From: Opitutia bacterium
Lineage (GTDB): Bacteria > Verrucomicrobiota > Verrucomicrobiia > Opitutales > Coraliomargaritaceae
Length of the DNA stretch: 61,628 nt
Reading direction: 5' to 3'
NCBI GenBank assembly: GCA_029248665.1
Contig: JAQWIW010000004.1
Coordinates: forward strand, 1-61,628
The first letter of the stretch is position 1. Each line of letters opens with the position of its first letter. This document shows positions 29,835 through 40,309 of the stretch, piece after piece. The translations under genes were made by a program, and so were the position numbers. The notes under the pieces were generated by a model that saw only the letters and a program-made list of their open reading frames with translations, did not search any database and was not told the DNA's origin.

Positions 29835-30314
29835 ATGAAATATATTATCTACAGTATTTGTTTATCCTTTTTATTCTCTCCAATGTACGGAGAAGAGCAC
29901 TCAATTGAAGACTTAGAAAAGCGTATTGAAATTTTAGAAAAGCAGATGAAAGAATTTCAGCTTTATAAGATAACTGAGAACCAAGTATTTTCTTCTCCTG
30001 AAGTCTCGCAAATTATTGCTAATCTGAGCAAGGAAGACATCGAAAAACTAGCGAATAAAGTTTACCAAGAAGAGGAAGGTAATCTCTATCCGTGGATGGA
30101 TTTGAGTAAATGGGAACAGTTGAAAAAAGGCATGAGCACAAGTGACGCTTTAGCCATATTAGGAAAACCAACAAAAGAATTTCCATCGCTTCATAAGCGA
30201 GTGGATTTGCTATTTATTTATAAGGGAAGACAGATTCCGTCTAATCGACTAGTTGAAGGAATTCTTAAATTTTATAAAGATGAGTTAATTATCATTGAGC
30301 TGCCAAATCTTTGA
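29835..30314 (+). CDS. Secreted coiled-coil protein with SmpA/OmlA (BamE-like) domain
   Basis: The 159 residues start with a signal peptide (about 1-19, ending PMYGEE), followed by a short coiled coil (EDLEKRIEILEKQMKEF). The second half has the SmpA/OmlA-type motif W-x-x-L-x-x-G-M (WEQLKKGMSTSDALAILGKP, about 102-121), as in BamE and related envelope proteins. There is no lipobox cysteine, so it is probably soluble in the periplasm. It starts 9 bases after a terminator, leaving no room for its own promoter, so it depends on read-through from the porin gene. Its role is unknown; assisting porin assembly is a guess. Confidence 0.72.
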   Translation: MKYIIYSICLSFLFSPMYGEEHSIEDLEKRIEILEKQMKEFQLYKITENQVFSSPEVSQIIANLSKEDIEKLANKVYQEEEGNLYPWMDLSKWEQLKKGMSTSDALAILGKPTKEFPSLHKRVDLLFIYKGRQIPSNRLVEGILKFYKDELIIIELPNL

Positions 30315-30344
30315 GAAAATTACTTAAGAATTTTTAAAAATTGA

Positions 30345-30376
30345 AATGCTTTCTCTCCAGGGAAGGCATTTTTTTT
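30345..30376 (+). terminator. Rho-independent terminator before the urea operon
   Basis: AATGCTTTC (30345-30353) pairs with GAAGGCATT (30362-30370) as a 9-bp stem with one G-T pair and an 8-base loop, followed by T8 (30369-30376). It separates the SmpA-domain gene from the urtA promoter. Confidence 0.85.
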
Positions 30377-30384
30377 ATTTAAAG

Positions 30385-30398
30385 CGAAATAAATTTCG
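30385..30398. promoter_or_regulatory. Palindrome upstream of the urtA sigma-54 element
   Basis: CGAAAT-AA-ATTTCG is a perfect inverted repeat ending 12 bases before the -24 box of urtA. It may be an operator, but enhancer sites for sigma-54 activators usually lie further upstream, so the role is uncertain. Confidence 0.35.
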
Positions 30399-30410
30399 AG
30401 TCTCAGGATA

Positions 30411-30427
30411 TTGGCACGGTTAAAGCT
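30411..30427 (+). promoter_or_regulatory. Candidate sigma-54 (-24/-12) promoter of the urt-ure operon
   Basis: TTGGCAC-GGTTA-AAGC-T has a perfect -24 box and the exact 12-base GG-to-GC spacing. It is nearly identical to the element before the porin gene at 28836. The start of transcription would be near 30438, about 37 bases before the urtA ATG. Nitrogen-limited sigma-54 control of urea uptake is known in other bacteria. Confidence 0.75.
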
Positions 30428-30474
30428 ATTAGTATTTTGTGCGAATTATCGCATATGAAAAATTAAATTAGAAA

Positions 30475-31728
30475 ATGAAAAATCTTAAAAAATTAACAAT
30501 TAGCTGTATAGCTGGTTTATTCTTATCGTTTTCATCTTTGTTTGCTGGTGATGAAGATTCCGTAAAAGTCGGTATCTTGCATTCATTAAGTGGTACGATG
30601 GCGATTTCAGAAACATCTCTTAGAGATGTATTACTCTTCACTATTGACGAAATCAATAAAAGTGGAGGTGTCCTTGGTAAACAAATTGAAGCAGTTCAAG
30701 CTGATGGAGCTTCAGATTGGCCAATGTTTGCGGAGAAATCAGAACAATTATTAGCTCAAGATGAGTGTGCAGCTGTGTTTGGTTGCTGGACATCGGTGAG
30801 TCGTAAATATGCATTACCTGTTTTCGAAAAATACAACGGATTATTATTTTATCCGGTACAGTATGAAGGCGAAGAAGAGTCACCAAATATCTTTTACACT
30901 GCGGAAGCGGTTGGACAGCAAGCGATCCCTGCGGTTGATTATTTGCTCAACGAAGGGTACACAAAATTTTACCTAATTGGTACCGACTACGTTTATCCAC
31001 AGACAACAAATATTGTTTTATTTGAGTACTTACTTTCTAAAGGAATTCCAGTTGAAAATATTGGAGGTGGTATTCGTTACGAAGGCGATGTGGCCGTTTC
31101 TGCGGGTAATTATACACCTTTCGGACACACAGATTTCCAGCAAATTGTTGCTGAAATCACTGACTTCGCTGCTTCTGGTGATGCGTGTGTGATTAATACA
31201 ATTAACGGTGATGCGAATGTGCCTTTCTTTAAAGAGATTGCGGCTTCAGGACTTACATCAGATGATTGTCCAATTGTTTCATTCTCTCTTTCTGAAGATG
31301 AGTTTCGTAGTCTACCAACAAAAGACTTAGTGGGTCACCTCGGTTGCTGGACCTATTTCATGTCAATCGACTCAAAGGCGAACAAGAAGTTTATTAAAAG
31401 TTTCAATAAATGGCTGAAAAAATCTGCACCGGATTATGTGCAAAAAGAAGGCCGTGTTACTTGTAGCCCAATGGTACTTTCATACAATGGTGTATATCTA
31501 TGGAAAGCAGCGGTTGAAGCAGCAGGTACGTTTGAAGTCGATGCGGTAATCGCTGCATTAGAATCAGGAATTTCTTTCGACGGGCCCGGTGGTACAGTTA
31601 CCACACAAGCTAACCATCACGTAACTAAAAATGTTTTCATCGGCGAGACACTCGAAGATGGACAATTTGAAATTTTAGAAGTTATGGAAAATGTTTACGG
31701 CGAACCTTGGTTGAAGGGAACTTTTTAA
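30475..31728 (+). CDS. urtA: Urea ABC transporter substrate-binding protein UrtA
   Basis: Periplasmic urea receptor of the branched-chain-amino-acid type. The 417 residues start with a signal peptide (about 1-24, ending SSLFAG). The mature protein follows the UrtA pattern: [50 protein letters not shown], and [18 protein letters not shown]. The length agrees with the family. It opens the contiguous urtABCDE-ureABCEFGD operon under a sigma-54-type promoter and is followed by a hairpin that may limit transcription into urtB. Confidence 0.95.
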   Translation: MKNLKKLTISCIAGLFLSFSSLFAGDEDSVKVGILHSLSGTMAISETSLRDVLLFTIDEINKSGGVLGKQIEAVQADGASDWPMFAEKSEQLLAQDECAAVFGCWTSVSRKYALPVFEKYNGLLFYPVQYEGEEESPNIFYTAEAVGQQAIPAVDYLLNEGYTKFYLIGTDYVYPQTTNIVLFEYLLSKGIPVENIGGGIRYEGDVAVSAGNYTPFGHTDFQQIVAEITDFAASGDACVINTINGDANVPFFKEIAASGLTSDDCPIVSFSLSEDEFRSLPTKDLVGHLGCWTYFMSIDSKANKKFIKSFNKWLKKSAPDYVQKEGRVTCSPMVLSYNGVYLWKAAVEAAGTFEVDAVIAALESGISFDGPGGTVTTQANHHVTKNVFIGETLEDGQFEILEVMENVYGEPWLKGTF

Positions 31729-31768
31729 AAAAAATCATATTTTTTTTATAATGTTTGTTTAAATGTTT

Positions 31769-31806
31769 GGCTTACGGGAAGGGGTTTCTCGTAAGCCTTC
31801 ATTTTT
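31769..31806 (+). terminator. Hairpin between urtA and urtB (attenuator)
   Basis: GGCTTACGGGA (31769-31779) pairs with TCTCGTAAGCC (31787-31797), an 11-bp stem with one G-T pair and a 7-base loop, followed by TTCATTTTT. It is a likely leaky terminator that gives more of the binding protein than of the permease. Confidence 0.8.
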
Positions 31807-31838
31807 AATTATTTTAAAAACTCTTAGAGCAATTTTGT

Positions 31839-33485
31839 ATGTATAGGAACGGATTTAGTTTATTATTTTTTGGGCTCACATTCCTAGCGACAATTGTCCT
31901 GTACGGCAATTCTGATGAGCGAGGGCCAAGAGATGTTTTTGTCGATCTTATACTTGCTGATAAATCGGAGCAGAGTGCTTTAATTGAAGAGATGAATGAG
32001 TTTGGTGATCCAATTATTGCGAAAATTTATGAGGATTGGAGACGGGGTAAAATTTTTAGTTTGGAAACGGAAGCAAGCAAAGAGATCATTTATATTGATG
32101 AACGAAATAACTGTTATTCATTGCTGACAGGAGAGGTGCTTGAATATTCCGAAGAGACGAGAGAGAATTTTAATAAAGAACGGATTGCCCGTGCTTTGAG
32201 AAAACAATTTAAAGGACTTATCGATACTTTGGGGCTTAAATCGATTAATGCGAAAACACGAATAAAGTCAGCGATTAAACTAGGGCGTAGTCAAAAAGCA
32301 GAGTATATAGAGCCTTTAGAAAAACGATTAGCAATCGAAGAAAATGCGAAAGTGAAAGCAGCAATCGATGAAGCTTTAGCGATTAATTTATTGAAAAATG
32401 GCAATGAGACTCAGCGCTTAGAGTCGGTCAATCGATTGGCTGAACTGAAGTCAATTGCGGCTAAAGATTTTATTGAAAAGATTTTAGCAAGAGAGATAGA
32501 TGCTGGTAAATCAAATGAGCCTTTGGCACTTGCTTGTAGTGCATCGATTTTAACCATAGAGTCACATATCCGAGTCATTGAATTTTTTGGAAGCTTTTTT
32601 CGAGGCTTAAGTACGGGTTCTGTTTTACTCATTGTTTCTTTCGGCTTGGCGATTACCTTTGGTCTGATGGGTGTGATTAATATGGCACACGGAGAATTCG
32701 TTGCCATTGGCGGTTATACGACTTTCTTAGTGCAAAATGTTTTCATATCAATTTGGGGGATCGACCATCCTATGTTCGGGTGGTATTTTCTCGTAGCATT
32801 CCCAGTCAGTTTTATTGTGGCTGCTTTGATTGGAATTGTTGTCGAGAAAGGTGTGATTCGATTTTTATACCGAAGACCTTTGGAATCATTACTATGTACA
32901 TGGGGCTTATCTATGATGATGCAACAAGGCTTTCGCTTGATTTTTGGTGCGGCAAATGTGCAAGTAAATAACCCTTCATGGTTGATGGGTAGTTTAAATT
33001 TTGGCGGGTTTTCTATGAGTTTCACTCGTTTGCTTATTGTTGCCTTGGCTATTTTGGTCGTCTTTTTAACCTGGGCTTTGCTCCAAAAAACGAATCTTGG
33101 ATTACATATTCGAGCGGTTATGCAAAATCGTAATATGGCGAGCAGTTTAGGAATTCCTGTGAGTAAAGTGAACAGTATGACTTTTTCCTTGGGCTGTGGC
33201 TTAGCGGCACTTGGTGGTGCAGCACTTTCTCAAATTGGCAACGTAGGCCCATCGATGGGGCAAGCCTATATTGTGGATAGTTTTATGGTGGTGGTGATAG
33301 GAAGTGTGGGCAATCTTATAGGTGCCGGTTTGTCTGCGATGGGAATTGGCATGGTGGATCAATTATTGCAACCCTACCTCGGTCCAGTCATGGGAAAAAT
33401 TACCGTATTTTTCATTATCATTTTATTTTTACAATGGAAACCAGGAGGAATCTTTCCAACTAAATCAAGGAGCTTAGATGACTAA
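31839..33485 (+). CDS. urtB: Urea ABC transporter permease UrtB
   Basis: Inner-membrane permease of LivH type. The 548 residues have a signal-like N-terminus and a soluble, helical, repeat-like domain of about 240 residues, then about eight membrane helices with typical permease stretches ([19 protein letters not shown] near 279, [13 protein letters not shown] near 421). The long N-terminal extension is normal for UrtB and not a fusion peculiar to this organism. It overlaps urtC by 8 bases. Confidence 0.94.
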   Translation: MYRNGFSLLFFGLTFLATIVLYGNSDERGPRDVFVDLILADKSEQSALIEEMNEFGDPIIAKIYEDWRRGKIFSLETEASKEIIYIDERNNCYSLLTGEVLEYSEETRENFNKERIARALRKQFKGLIDTLGLKSINAKTRIKSAIKLGRSQKAEYIEPLEKRLAIEENAKVKAAIDEALAINLLKNGNETQRLESVNRLAELKSIAAKDFIEKILAREIDAGKSNEPLALACSASILTIESHIRVIEFFGSFFRGLSTGSVLLIVSFGLAITFGLMGVINMAHGEFVAIGGYTTFLVQNVFISIWGIDHPMFGWYFLVAFPVSFIVAALIGIVVEKGVIRFLYRRPLESLLCTWGLSMMMQQGFRLIFGAANVQVNNPSWLMGSLNFGGFSMSFTRLLIVALAILVVFLTWALLQKTNLGLHIRAVMQNRNMASSLGIPVSKVNSMTFSLGCGLAALGGAALSQIGNVGPSMGQAYIVDSFMVVVIGSVGNLIGAGLSAMGIGMVDQLLQPYLGPVMGKITVFFIIILFLQWKPGGIFPTKSRSLDD

Positions 33486-34578
33486 CAAAAATATATTTAA
33501 AGAGTTAGGTGCATCAGGAGTCATTTTGGCTTTCTTGATGTTGCTTCCAATATTAAATATGGTGGGACCTGACTCAGGATTATTTTCCGTCAGTGCCTTT
33601 CAACTCTCGCTTTGGGGCAAGTATTTAACTTTTGCCGTTCTAGCTATGAGCTTGAATTTATTATGGGGCTACACGGGACTACTGTGTTTGTGTCAAAGTT
33701 TATTCTTTGCTTTAGGTGGCTATATGATGGGCATGTACCTAATGTTGATGATAGGAGAACGAGGTGCCTACAAAAGTGTCTTGCCTGATTTTATGGTTTT
33801 TCTTGGTTATCAAGATTTACCAATTCACTGGGCTCCATTCTATAATTTTTGGTTTACTTCTGCGGCAATTTTATGGGTACCTGGAGTGGTTGCTTTAATT
33901 TTTGGCTACCTTGCATTTCGATCAAGAATTCGAGGGGTCTATTTTTCTATATTAACACAAGCGCTGACTTACGCCTCATGTTTACTTTTTTACCGCAATG
34001 ATTTTACTTTCGGTGGAAATAATGGATTCACTGATTTTAAAGATATTTTGGGGATGGATTTAAATTCCATAGAAACGGTAAGAATTCTTTTTATCAGTTC
34101 AGTTGTGCTTTTATTTCTTACTTATTTTATAACTAGTTTTCTCCTCAAGACTAAGTTGGGTAAAATTCAGCAAGCGATTCGAGATTCGGAAAATAGGGTG
34201 CTTTTTTCTGGCTATTCCACTGCCAACTTCAAACTCGGAATTTTTGTTTTAAGTGCGATGATAGCTGGAGCGGCTGGAGCCTTGTATGTCCCACAAGTAG
34301 GCGGGATTAATCCTAGCTTAATGGAGGCGGCTAAATCTTTAGAAGTAGTGGTGTGGGTGGCTGTAGGAGGACGTGGTACCAAATGGGGTCCGGCAATTGG
34401 GGCAATCTTTGTCAACTTGTTAAAGAGTTATACGACTCAGGCATTTCCAGATTATTGGCTAATTTTTATGGGTGGATTATTCGTCTTTGTTGTATTGTTT
34501 ATGCCGCAAGGATTGATTGGGGTCTACAATCAATTAAAAGAGAAATTTTTAAAAAAGGAAGGAACAGTTTCAGTATAG
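33478..34578 (+). CDS. urtC: Urea ABC transporter permease UrtC
   Basis: Second inner-membrane permease, LivM type, 366 residues with about eight to ten helices. Recognisable segments are [30 protein letters not shown], and the cytoplasmic coupling region [17 protein letters not shown]. The start overlaps the end of urtB by 8 bases, so the two are translationally coupled and should form a heterodimer. Length and order agree with urt operons in other bacteria. Confidence 0.94.
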   Translation: MTNKNIFKELGASGVILAFLMLLPILNMVGPDSGLFSVSAFQLSLWGKYLTFAVLAMSLNLLWGYTGLLCLCQSLFFALGGYMMGMYLMLMIGERGAYKSVLPDFMVFLGYQDLPIHWAPFYNFWFTSAAILWVPGVVALIFGYLAFRSRIRGVYFSILTQALTYASCLLFYRNDFTFGGNNGFTDFKDILGMDLNSIETVRILFISSVVLLFLTYFITSFLLKTKLGKIQQAIRDSENRVLFSGYSTANFKLGIFVLSAMIAGAAGALYVPQVGGINPSLMEAAKSLEVVVWVAVGGRGTKWGPAIGAIFVNLLKSYTTQAFPDYWLIFMGGLFVFVVLFMPQGLIGVYNQLKEKFLKKEGTVSV

Positions 34579-34584
34579 ATAATT

Positions 34585-35388
34585 ATGAATGCGATGAACA
34601 AGCCTCCTGTTTTTAGAGACACGCCTTTTATTCTTTCTGTCGAAGGAGTGACCAAAAGCTTTGATGGATTTAAAGCAATCAACGACTTAAATTTTTACCT
34701 CGAAGAAGGGGAATTGCGTACAGTGATTGGTCCCAATGGTGCAGGCAAAAGTACCTTCATGGATATTCTTACCGGAAAAACAAATCCTGATGTGGGGACG
34801 GTGACATTCCATCGACCTGACGGGCATGATGTGGATCTAATTAAATTAAAAGAATATCAAATTAACCGTTTAGGGATTGGTAGAAAATTTCAAACACCGA
34901 GTATTTATGCTTCTCATACCGTCTATGATAATTTGCTTCTTTCTTTGAATCGAGCACGCGGAATCCTTGGAACATTATTTTATAAACTGAACTCTGAAGA
35001 CGAGGACAAGATCAACGAAGTTTTAAAAATAATTAATTTAACCACTTCAAAATCCAGGCCGGCGGGACTCTTGTCGCATGGACAAATGCAATGGCTAGAA
35101 ATCGGTATGCTCTTAGCTCAAGAATTAAAAATTTTATTAATTGATGAGCCTGCAGCTGGAATGAGTGATGAAGAGACAGTAAAGACAGGAGAATTGCTGC
35201 TTAGTTTGGAGGGGAAACATACTTTAATTGTCATTGAGCATGATATGGAATTTATCCGACAAATTGCACGAAGGGTAACCGTTTTGCATCAAGGTTCTGT
35301 ACTGAAAGAGGGCTCTTTTGAGAATGTTAAAGCAGACCCCGAAGTGATTGAAGTATATCTTGGAAGGCAAACTCGAGCGGAAATATAA
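34585..35388 (+). CDS. urtD: Urea ABC transporter ATP-binding protein UrtD
   Basis: LivG-type ATPase, 267 residues. Walker A is GPNGAGKST near residue 50; the signature loop reads LLSHGQ where most ABC proteins have LSGGQ, as is usual in UrtD/LivG proteins; Walker B is ILLIDEPAAGMSDEE; and the switch histidine is in VIEHDMEF. It starts 6 bases after urtC. Confidence 0.95.
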   Translation: MNAMNKPPVFRDTPFILSVEGVTKSFDGFKAINDLNFYLEEGELRTVIGPNGAGKSTFMDILTGKTNPDVGTVTFHRPDGHDVDLIKLKEYQINRLGIGRKFQTPSIYASHTVYDNLLLSLNRARGILGTLFYKLNSEDEDKINEVLKIINLTTSKSRPAGLLSHGQMQWLEIGMLLAQELKILLIDEPAAGMSDEETVKTGELLLSLEGKHTLIVIEHDMEFIRQIARRVTVLHQGSVLKEGSFENVKADPEVIEVYLGRQTRAEI

Positions 35389-35395
35389 AATAGAT

Positions 35396-36130
35396 ATGAA
35401 AGAATCAGAATCAGAATTTAAAAGTAATAAAACATTGCTTAAAATCCGTGACTTAAATGCAAGTTATGATGCTTCATTAATTCTTAAATCAATCAATATG
35501 GATTTAGTTGAAGGTTCGGTGATGGCTTTATTAGGACGAAATGGTGTGGGTAAAACGACACTCCTTCGGGCTTTAATGGGATTAATGCCTAAGACGGATG
35601 GCTCGATAGAATTTACCGGCAAGGCGATTGAAAATTTGCGTCCAGATCAGCGAGCTATTCTTGGGATGGGATATGTTCCACAAGGAAGAGATATTTTTCC
35701 AAATTTAACAGTTAAGGAAAATTTAGACGTGAGTATGAGTATCTCGGGCCAAGCAGGACGTGAGCAATTAGAGTTCGTGTATGATTTATTTCCGGTCATC
35801 AAGGAGATGCTTTCAAGAAAAGGTGGTGTTTTATCAGGTGGACAGCAGCAGCAACTTGCTATTGGGCGTGCACTTCTAACTAATCCAAAATTATTAATTC
35901 TTGATGAACCTACGGAGGGGATACAGCCTTCAATTATTGATCAAATTGAAGATTCGATCCACCGTTTAAAAAATGAAAGCTCAATTAGTATTATACTAGT
36001 CGAGCAATATCTAGACTTTGCTAAATCAGCGAGTGATAATTTCTATATAATGGATCGTGGGTCGGTGGTTCAATCAGGAGAATCCAAAAATTTATCAATT
36101 GAAATTATTCAAAAATATTTAACTGTATAG
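35396..36130 (+). CDS. urtE: Urea ABC transporter ATP-binding protein UrtE
   Basis: LivF-type ATPase, second nucleotide-binding subunit. I chose the ATG at 35396, 7 bases after the urtD stop (244 residues). A TTG at 35348 in the same frame would overlap urtD by 41 bases and add a poor N-terminus. Walker A is GRNGVGKTT, the signature LSGGQQQQLAIGRAL and Walker B LLILDEPTEGIQPS. The TEGIQPS stretch is typical of UrtE/LivF. ureA starts only 3 bases after the stop. Confidence 0.94.
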   Translation: MKESESEFKSNKTLLKIRDLNASYDASLILKSINMDLVEGSVMALLGRNGVGKTTLLRALMGLMPKTDGSIEFTGKAIENLRPDQRAILGMGYVPQGRDIFPNLTVKENLDVSMSISGQAGREQLEFVYDLFPVIKEMLSRKGGVLSGGQQQQLAIGRALLTNPKLLILDEPTEGIQPSIIDQIEDSIHRLKNESSISIILVEQYLDFAKSASDNFYIMDRGSVVQSGESKNLSIEIIQKYLTV

Positions 36131-36133
36131 GTT

Positions 36134-36436
36134 ATGCATTTAACTCCAAGAGAACAAGAGAAGCTCATGATATGTGTAGCCTCAGATCTTGCGCGTAGAA
36201 GACAGGCGCGAGGATTAAAATTAAATTACCCAGAAGCTATAGCGATTATCACTTTTGAATTACTTGAAGGGATAAGAGACGGCAAATCAGTTGCAGATTT
36301 AATGAGCTTTGGAACAACGATTTTAAGTCGAGACGATGTCATGGAAGGAGTCCCTGAAATGATTCATGAAGTTCAAGTTGAAGGCACTTTTCCTGATGGA
36401 ACAAAATTGGTAACGGTACACAATCCCTTAAGATGA
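36134..36436 (+). CDS. ureA: Urease subunit gamma
   Basis: Smallest structural subunit of the nickel urease, 100 residues. It begins with the family signature [12 protein letters not shown], includes [19 protein letters not shown], and ends with the [18 protein letters not shown] tail. It is separated from urtE by only 3 bases, which places the transporter and the enzyme in one transcript. The stop overlaps the ureB start by 4 bases. Confidence 0.97.
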   Translation: MHLTPREQEKLMICVASDLARRRQARGLKLNYPEAIAIITFELLEGIRDGKSVADLMSFGTTILSRDDVMEGVPEMIHEVQVEGTFPDGTKLVTVHNPLR

Positions 36437-36744
36437 TCCCAGGAGAATATAGATTCAAAGACGATGCCCCTGATTTAATCGGAAACGAAGGCTTAGAAAC
36501 CAAGACCCTTCGTATCACGAATAAAGGTGATCGGCCGATTCAGATTGGAAGTCATTTTCATTTTTTTGAGGTGAATGAATTTTTAGAATTTGATCGGATG
36601 GCGAGTAAAGGTTTTCGTTTAAATATAGCAGCGGGCACAGCTATTCGCTTTGAGCCAGGTGATGTGCGTGAAGTTGAATTAGTTGCACTGAGTGGACTGC
36701 GTAAAGTCTATGGGTTAAATAACAAAGTGGATGGAGATTTATAA
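36433..36744 (+). CDS. ureB: Urease subunit beta
   Basis: Second structural subunit, 103 residues, starting MIPGEYRF. It contains the conserved [19 protein letters not shown] block and [13 protein letters not shown]. The length is normal for the three-subunit enzyme. The overlap with ureA couples their translation. Confidence 0.97.
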   Translation: MIPGEYRFKDDAPDLIGNEGLETKTLRITNKGDRPIQIGSHFHFFEVNEFLEFDRMASKGFRLNIAAGTAIRFEPGDVREVELVALSGLRKVYGLNNKVDGDL

Positions 36745-36750
36745 GTGTCT

Positions 36751-36757
36751 AAGGAGA
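36751..36757 (+). promoter_or_regulatory. Shine-Dalgarno sequence of ureC
   Basis: AAGGAGA lies 7 bases before the ureC ATG. It is noted because most other genes in the window have no such sequence, so ureC may be translated more strongly than its neighbours. Confidence 0.75.
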
Positions 36758-36764
36758 TAGTATT

Positions 36765-38498
36765 ATGAGTTTAAAATATACAAGACGCCAATATGCAGAA
36801 ATGTACGGACCGACAGTTGGAGATCAAGTTCGCCTAGCCGATACCGATTTATTTATCGAAGTGGAGCGTGATTTAATCGCCGAATCGGGTGGCTACGGAA
36901 ACGAAGTGAAATTTGGTGGAGGTAAGGTGATTCGAGATGGCATGGGCCAATCGCCTTTAGCCGAAGATGCAGATTGTTTAGATTTAGTACTTACTAATGC
37001 GACAATCATAGATCCAGTACAAGGTATCATTAAAGCGGATATCGGGGTAACAAATGGCTTAATTTCAGGTATTGGTCATGCGGGCAATCCTTTGATTCAA
37101 AAAGGCATCACCGAAGGAATGGTTATCGGTGCGGGAACAGAAGTGATTGCAGCAGAAGGGCATATTGTAACTGCCGGTGGCTTTGATTCACACATTCATT
37201 TTATTTGCCCTCAGCAGATTAATGAAGCTTTGACTAGTGGCATCACAACAATGACGGGTGGAGGCACTGGTCCCGCTACTGGCACAAACGCCACAACCTG
37301 TACTCCAGGCATTTGGAATATTCATAAGATGCTCGAAGCCGCTGAAGCCTTTCCGATGAACCTTGGTTTTATGGGCAAAGGTAACGCTTCCAATTTAAAT
37401 GCACTTCGGCAACAAGTTGAAGCTGGAGCGATGGGATTAAAATTGCATGAAGATTGGGGGACAACACCGAGTGCAATTGATCACTGTTTAAGTGTCGCCG
37501 ACGAAATGGATGTGCAAGTGGCTATTCATACAGATACTTTAAATGAATCAGGCTTTGTGGAGACAACAATAGAGGCCTTCAAAGACAGAGTCATTCATAC
37601 ATTCCACTCGGAAGGTGCAGGGGGAGGTCATGCTCCTGATATCATAAAAGTTTGCGGCCTGGCTAATGTACTTCCTTCATCAACCAATCCAACTCGTCCC
37701 TTTACAAAAAATACCATTGATGAGCATTTAGATATGTTGATGGTGTGCCATCATTTGGATTCTAAAATTCCCGAAGACGTGGCCTTTGCGGAATCAAGAA
37801 TCCGCCCACAAACCATTGCCGCTGAAGATATATTACATGATCAAGGTGCGATTTCAATCATGTCTAGTGATAGCCAAGCGATGGGTCGAGTGGGTGAAGT
37901 TATCATTCGTACTTGGCAGACAGCGGATAAAATGAAGAAACAATTTGGCACACTTGAATCTGAAACTCCGATGCCCGCAGATAATTTTCGGATCTTGCGT
38001 TACATTGCAAAATATACACTGAATCCAGCGATTGCATGCGGTTGTGCTTCGGATGTGGGAAGTCTGGAAATTGGCAAATTAGCTGATATGGTTATATTTA
38101 AACCAGCTCTTTTTGGTGTGAAGCCAGAGATGGTGCTTAAAGGTGGTTTTATCGCTACAGCAAATATGGGTGATCCGAATGCTTCAATCCCGACTCCTCA
38201 ACCCACTTACTATCGTCCGCAATTTGGTTCCTTTGGAAAAGCCTTATCGAAGACCTCAATCACATTTGTCAGTCAAAAGGCTTTAGAGCAAGATATTGCA
38301 GGAACTTTAGGGCTGAAGAAAATAATTAAGGCAGTATCAAGTACGCGTACAATTTCCAAAAAAGATATGATGTACAATTCGGCCTTGCCAAAAATTGAAG
38401 TCGACCCTGAGACCTATACAGTCAAAGCGGACGGAAAAATTCTTACCTGCGAGCCGGCAGAAGTCTTGCCAATGGCACAACGGTATTTATTATTCTAA
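36765..38498 (+). CDS. ureC: Urease subunit alpha (catalytic)
   Basis: Catalytic nickel subunit that hydrolyses urea to ammonia and carbamate. All active-site residues are in place in the 577-residue chain: nickel ligands His143 and His145 ([11 protein letters not shown]), the lysine to be carbamylated Lys226 and neighbouring His228 ([10 protein letters not shown]), His255, His281 ([14 protein letters not shown]), the flap residues Cys328 and His329 (VCHHLD), and Asp369 ([12 protein letters not shown]). The numbering is offset by 9 from the Klebsiella enzyme. The enzyme should be active when matured by UreDEFG, all encoded downstream. Confidence 0.98.
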   Translation: MSLKYTRRQYAEMYGPTVGDQVRLADTDLFIEVERDLIAESGGYGNEVKFGGGKVIRDGMGQSPLAEDADCLDLVLTNATIIDPVQGIIKADIGVTNGLISGIGHAGNPLIQKGITEGMVIGAGTEVIAAEGHIVTAGGFDSHIHFICPQQINEALTSGITTMTGGGTGPATGTNATTCTPGIWNIHKMLEAAEAFPMNLGFMGKGNASNLNALRQQVEAGAMGLKLHEDWGTTPSAIDHCLSVADEMDVQVAIHTDTLNESGFVETTIEAFKDRVIHTFHSEGAGGGHAPDIIKVCGLANVLPSSTNPTRPFTKNTIDEHLDMLMVCHHLDSKIPEDVAFAESRIRPQTIAAEDILHDQGAISIMSSDSQAMGRVGEVIIRTWQTADKMKKQFGTLESETPMPADNFRILRYIAKYTLNPAIACGCASDVGSLEIGKLADMVIFKPALFGVKPEMVLKGGFIATANMGDPNASIPTPQPTYYRPQFGSFGKALSKTSITFVSQKALEQDIAGTLGLKKIIKAVSSTRTISKKDMMYNSALPKIEVDPETYTVKADGKILTCEPAEVLPMAQRYLLF

Positions 38499-38507
38499 AT
38501 AGTTCCT

Positions 38508-38963
38508 ATGCAAATTATAGAACAATCGATTCATTCTCATAAAAATTTAGCGGAAGTGATTCCGCTCTCAGTAGATCGGCACACTTTGGCGAGAAAACGT
38601 TGGCATGGTGTTGCAAGTGATGGAAGTGAGTTTGGCTTTGATTTAAAAAGTAGCTTAAAGCATGGGGATATTTTTTTTGAAAAAGAAGGCCGGCTCTACG
38701 CAATCGAACAAACAGAAGAACCTTGTTTTCTAATTCAATTGAGTACACCTAAAGCGTCTGCTTGGCTCGGTTGGATGGTCGGCAATTTACATTTTAAAGC
38801 TGAATTTACCGAAGAAGGCATGCTTGTGCAGGATGATTTAGCGGTACGCCAAATGCTTGAACGAGAGTCGATTGAATTTGCTTTGGTGAATCGAATTTTT
38901 CAGCCATGTGCCCAAGGAGGACATTCACACGATCACCCACACTCACATAGCCACGAACATTAA
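38508..38963 (+). CDS. ureE: Urease accessory protein UreE (nickel metallochaperone)
   Basis: Delivers nickel to apo-urease. The 151 residues have an N-terminal UreE beta domain (LARKRWHGVASDGSEFGFDL), the metal-binding domain with a conserved histidine in GWMVGNLHFKAEF, and a histidine-rich tail (HSHDHPHSHSHEH) that stores nickel. The tail is shorter than in Klebsiella but clearly present. ureF begins directly after the stop. Confidence 0.94.
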   Translation: MQIIEQSIHSHKNLAEVIPLSVDRHTLARKRWHGVASDGSEFGFDLKSSLKHGDIFFEKEGRLYAIEQTEEPCFLIQLSTPKASAWLGWMVGNLHFKAEFTEEGMLVQDDLAVRQMLERESIEFALVNRIFQPCAQGGHSHDHPHSHSHEH

Positions 38964-39671
38964 ATGATGAAAGCCCTTGAGAATAATGCTTGGGTGGCTC
39001 CGCTTCTTCAGGTTTCCGATCCTCTATTTCCAACCGGAGGTTACGCACATTCACTTGGGTTTGAGCAATGGGCTTACGAAAAAGCTTACGATTCTAAAGA
39101 AGACCTGAAACAATTTTTCCTCAATCACGCGGGACCTGCCTTGATGCGACAAGAATTTCCTTACTTGCGAGAGGCCCTCATAGCATTTACCGAAGAAGAT
39201 TTTGAAACAATCATTCAGTTAGATGAAGCGATCAATGCTTGGAAGTGGGCGAGTGAAATTCGTGAAGCAAGCATTGCTCAGGGGCGAGGACGCTTACGAT
39301 TATTAAAACAAATGTGGGGCGAAGATAAGTCATTAAATAAATACGCAGAGCTTTTTGATCAGGGAAAAGTGATGGGACACCATTTAATTGTTTCGGCTCT
39401 ACAGTATAAAATTTTATCGGTTCCAAATTCAGCGGCCTTGTTTGCCTACGGCTACCAAACCTTGGCGACTTATATTTCTGCATCGATCAAACTGCTGCGG
39501 ATCAGTCCGGAGTCGGCTCAGGATGCAATGCACTTTGGGCTCGATCACTTAAGCCAGTGGGTAGAAGATTCAAATGCCGTCTCTGTGTCATCGGCCGGTT
39601 GGTTTGCTCCACTTTACGATATCTATTCGGCTCGTCATAAGACGGCCTTTTCACGACTTTTTATTTCTTAA
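38964..39671 (+). CDS. ureF: Urease accessory protein UreF
   Basis: Part of the UreDFG activation complex; it controls the UreG GTPase. The 235-residue helical protein has the family opening [21 protein letters not shown], as well as [18 protein letters not shown] and the C-terminal [20 protein letters not shown]. It begins immediately after the ureE stop and ends 2 bases before ureG. Confidence 0.94.
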   Translation: MMKALENNAWVAPLLQVSDPLFPTGGYAHSLGFEQWAYEKAYDSKEDLKQFFLNHAGPALMRQEFPYLREALIAFTEEDFETIIQLDEAINAWKWASEIREASIAQGRGRLRLLKQMWGEDKSLNKYAELFDQGKVMGHHLIVSALQYKILSVPNSAALFAYGYQTLATYISASIKLLRISPESAQDAMHFGLDHLSQWVEDSNAVSVSSAGWFAPLYDIYSARHKTAFSRLFIS

Positions 39672-39673
39672 TT

Positions 39674-40309
39674 ATGAGTACACAATCAACAAACATTCGT
39701 CCTGTCCGTGTCGGCATCGGTGGCCCAGTAGGCTCTGGAAAAACGATGCTTCTACTTCGCTTAATTGAAGCGTTGAACGAGCAGTATTCTTTAGTCGCAA
39801 TTACTAATGATATCTACACCCAAGAAGATGCACAATTCATTGTCAAAAACAGTCCTTTAGAAAGCTCTCGGGTTGTTGGGGTCGAAACAGGCGGTTGCCC
39901 ACATACCGCAATCCGTGATGACACGAGTATGAATGAAGTGGCGATCGAAGATTTGCTCAAAACACATCCAGATGCCAACGTTGTCTTAATTGAAAGTGGG
40001 GGAGATAATTTATCCGCGACTTTTTCTCCTGATTTAGTCGATGCTTTTATTTATGTGATCGATGTGGCGGAAGGCGATAAGATCCCGAGAAAAGGGGGAC
40101 CGGCTATTCGTTTTTCCGATTTGCTGATTATCAATAAAATTGATCTCGCACCCTATGTCGGAGCAGACCTAGCGGTGATGGATAGAGATTCTAAATTAAT
40201 GAGAAAAGAAAAACCCTTTCTTTTTTGTGATCTAAAAAGCCATAAAGGCTTAGCGGAAGTGATTGAATGGTTAGAGAAAGAATGCTTCTTTGCGATTAAG
40301 AATAAGTAA
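39674..40309 (+). CDS. ureG: Urease accessory GTPase UreG
   Basis: SIMIBI-class GTPase that powers nickel insertion. The 211 residues show the P-loop [12 protein letters not shown] near residue 16, the nickel-binding Cys-Pro-His in [29 protein letters not shown], and the guanine motif [13 protein letters not shown]. It has no histidine-rich N-terminal extension. The stop overlaps the ureD ATG by one base. Confidence 0.97.
   Translation: MSTQSTNIRPVRVGIGGPVGSGKTMLLLRLIEALNEQYSLVAITNDIYTQEDAQFIVKNSPLESSRVVGVETGGCPHTAIRDDTSMNEVAIEDLLKTHPDANVVLIESGGDNLSATFSPDLVDAFIYVIDVAEGDKIPRKGGPAIRFSDLLIINKIDLAPYVGADLAVMDRDSKLMRKEKPFLFCDLKSHKGLAEVIEWLEKECFFAIKNK

Noticed and set aside
31839-32560. Long soluble N-terminal part of UrtB as a novel domain fusion
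   Set aside because: UrtB proteins normally carry such an N-terminal extension; the length of 548 is usual for the family.
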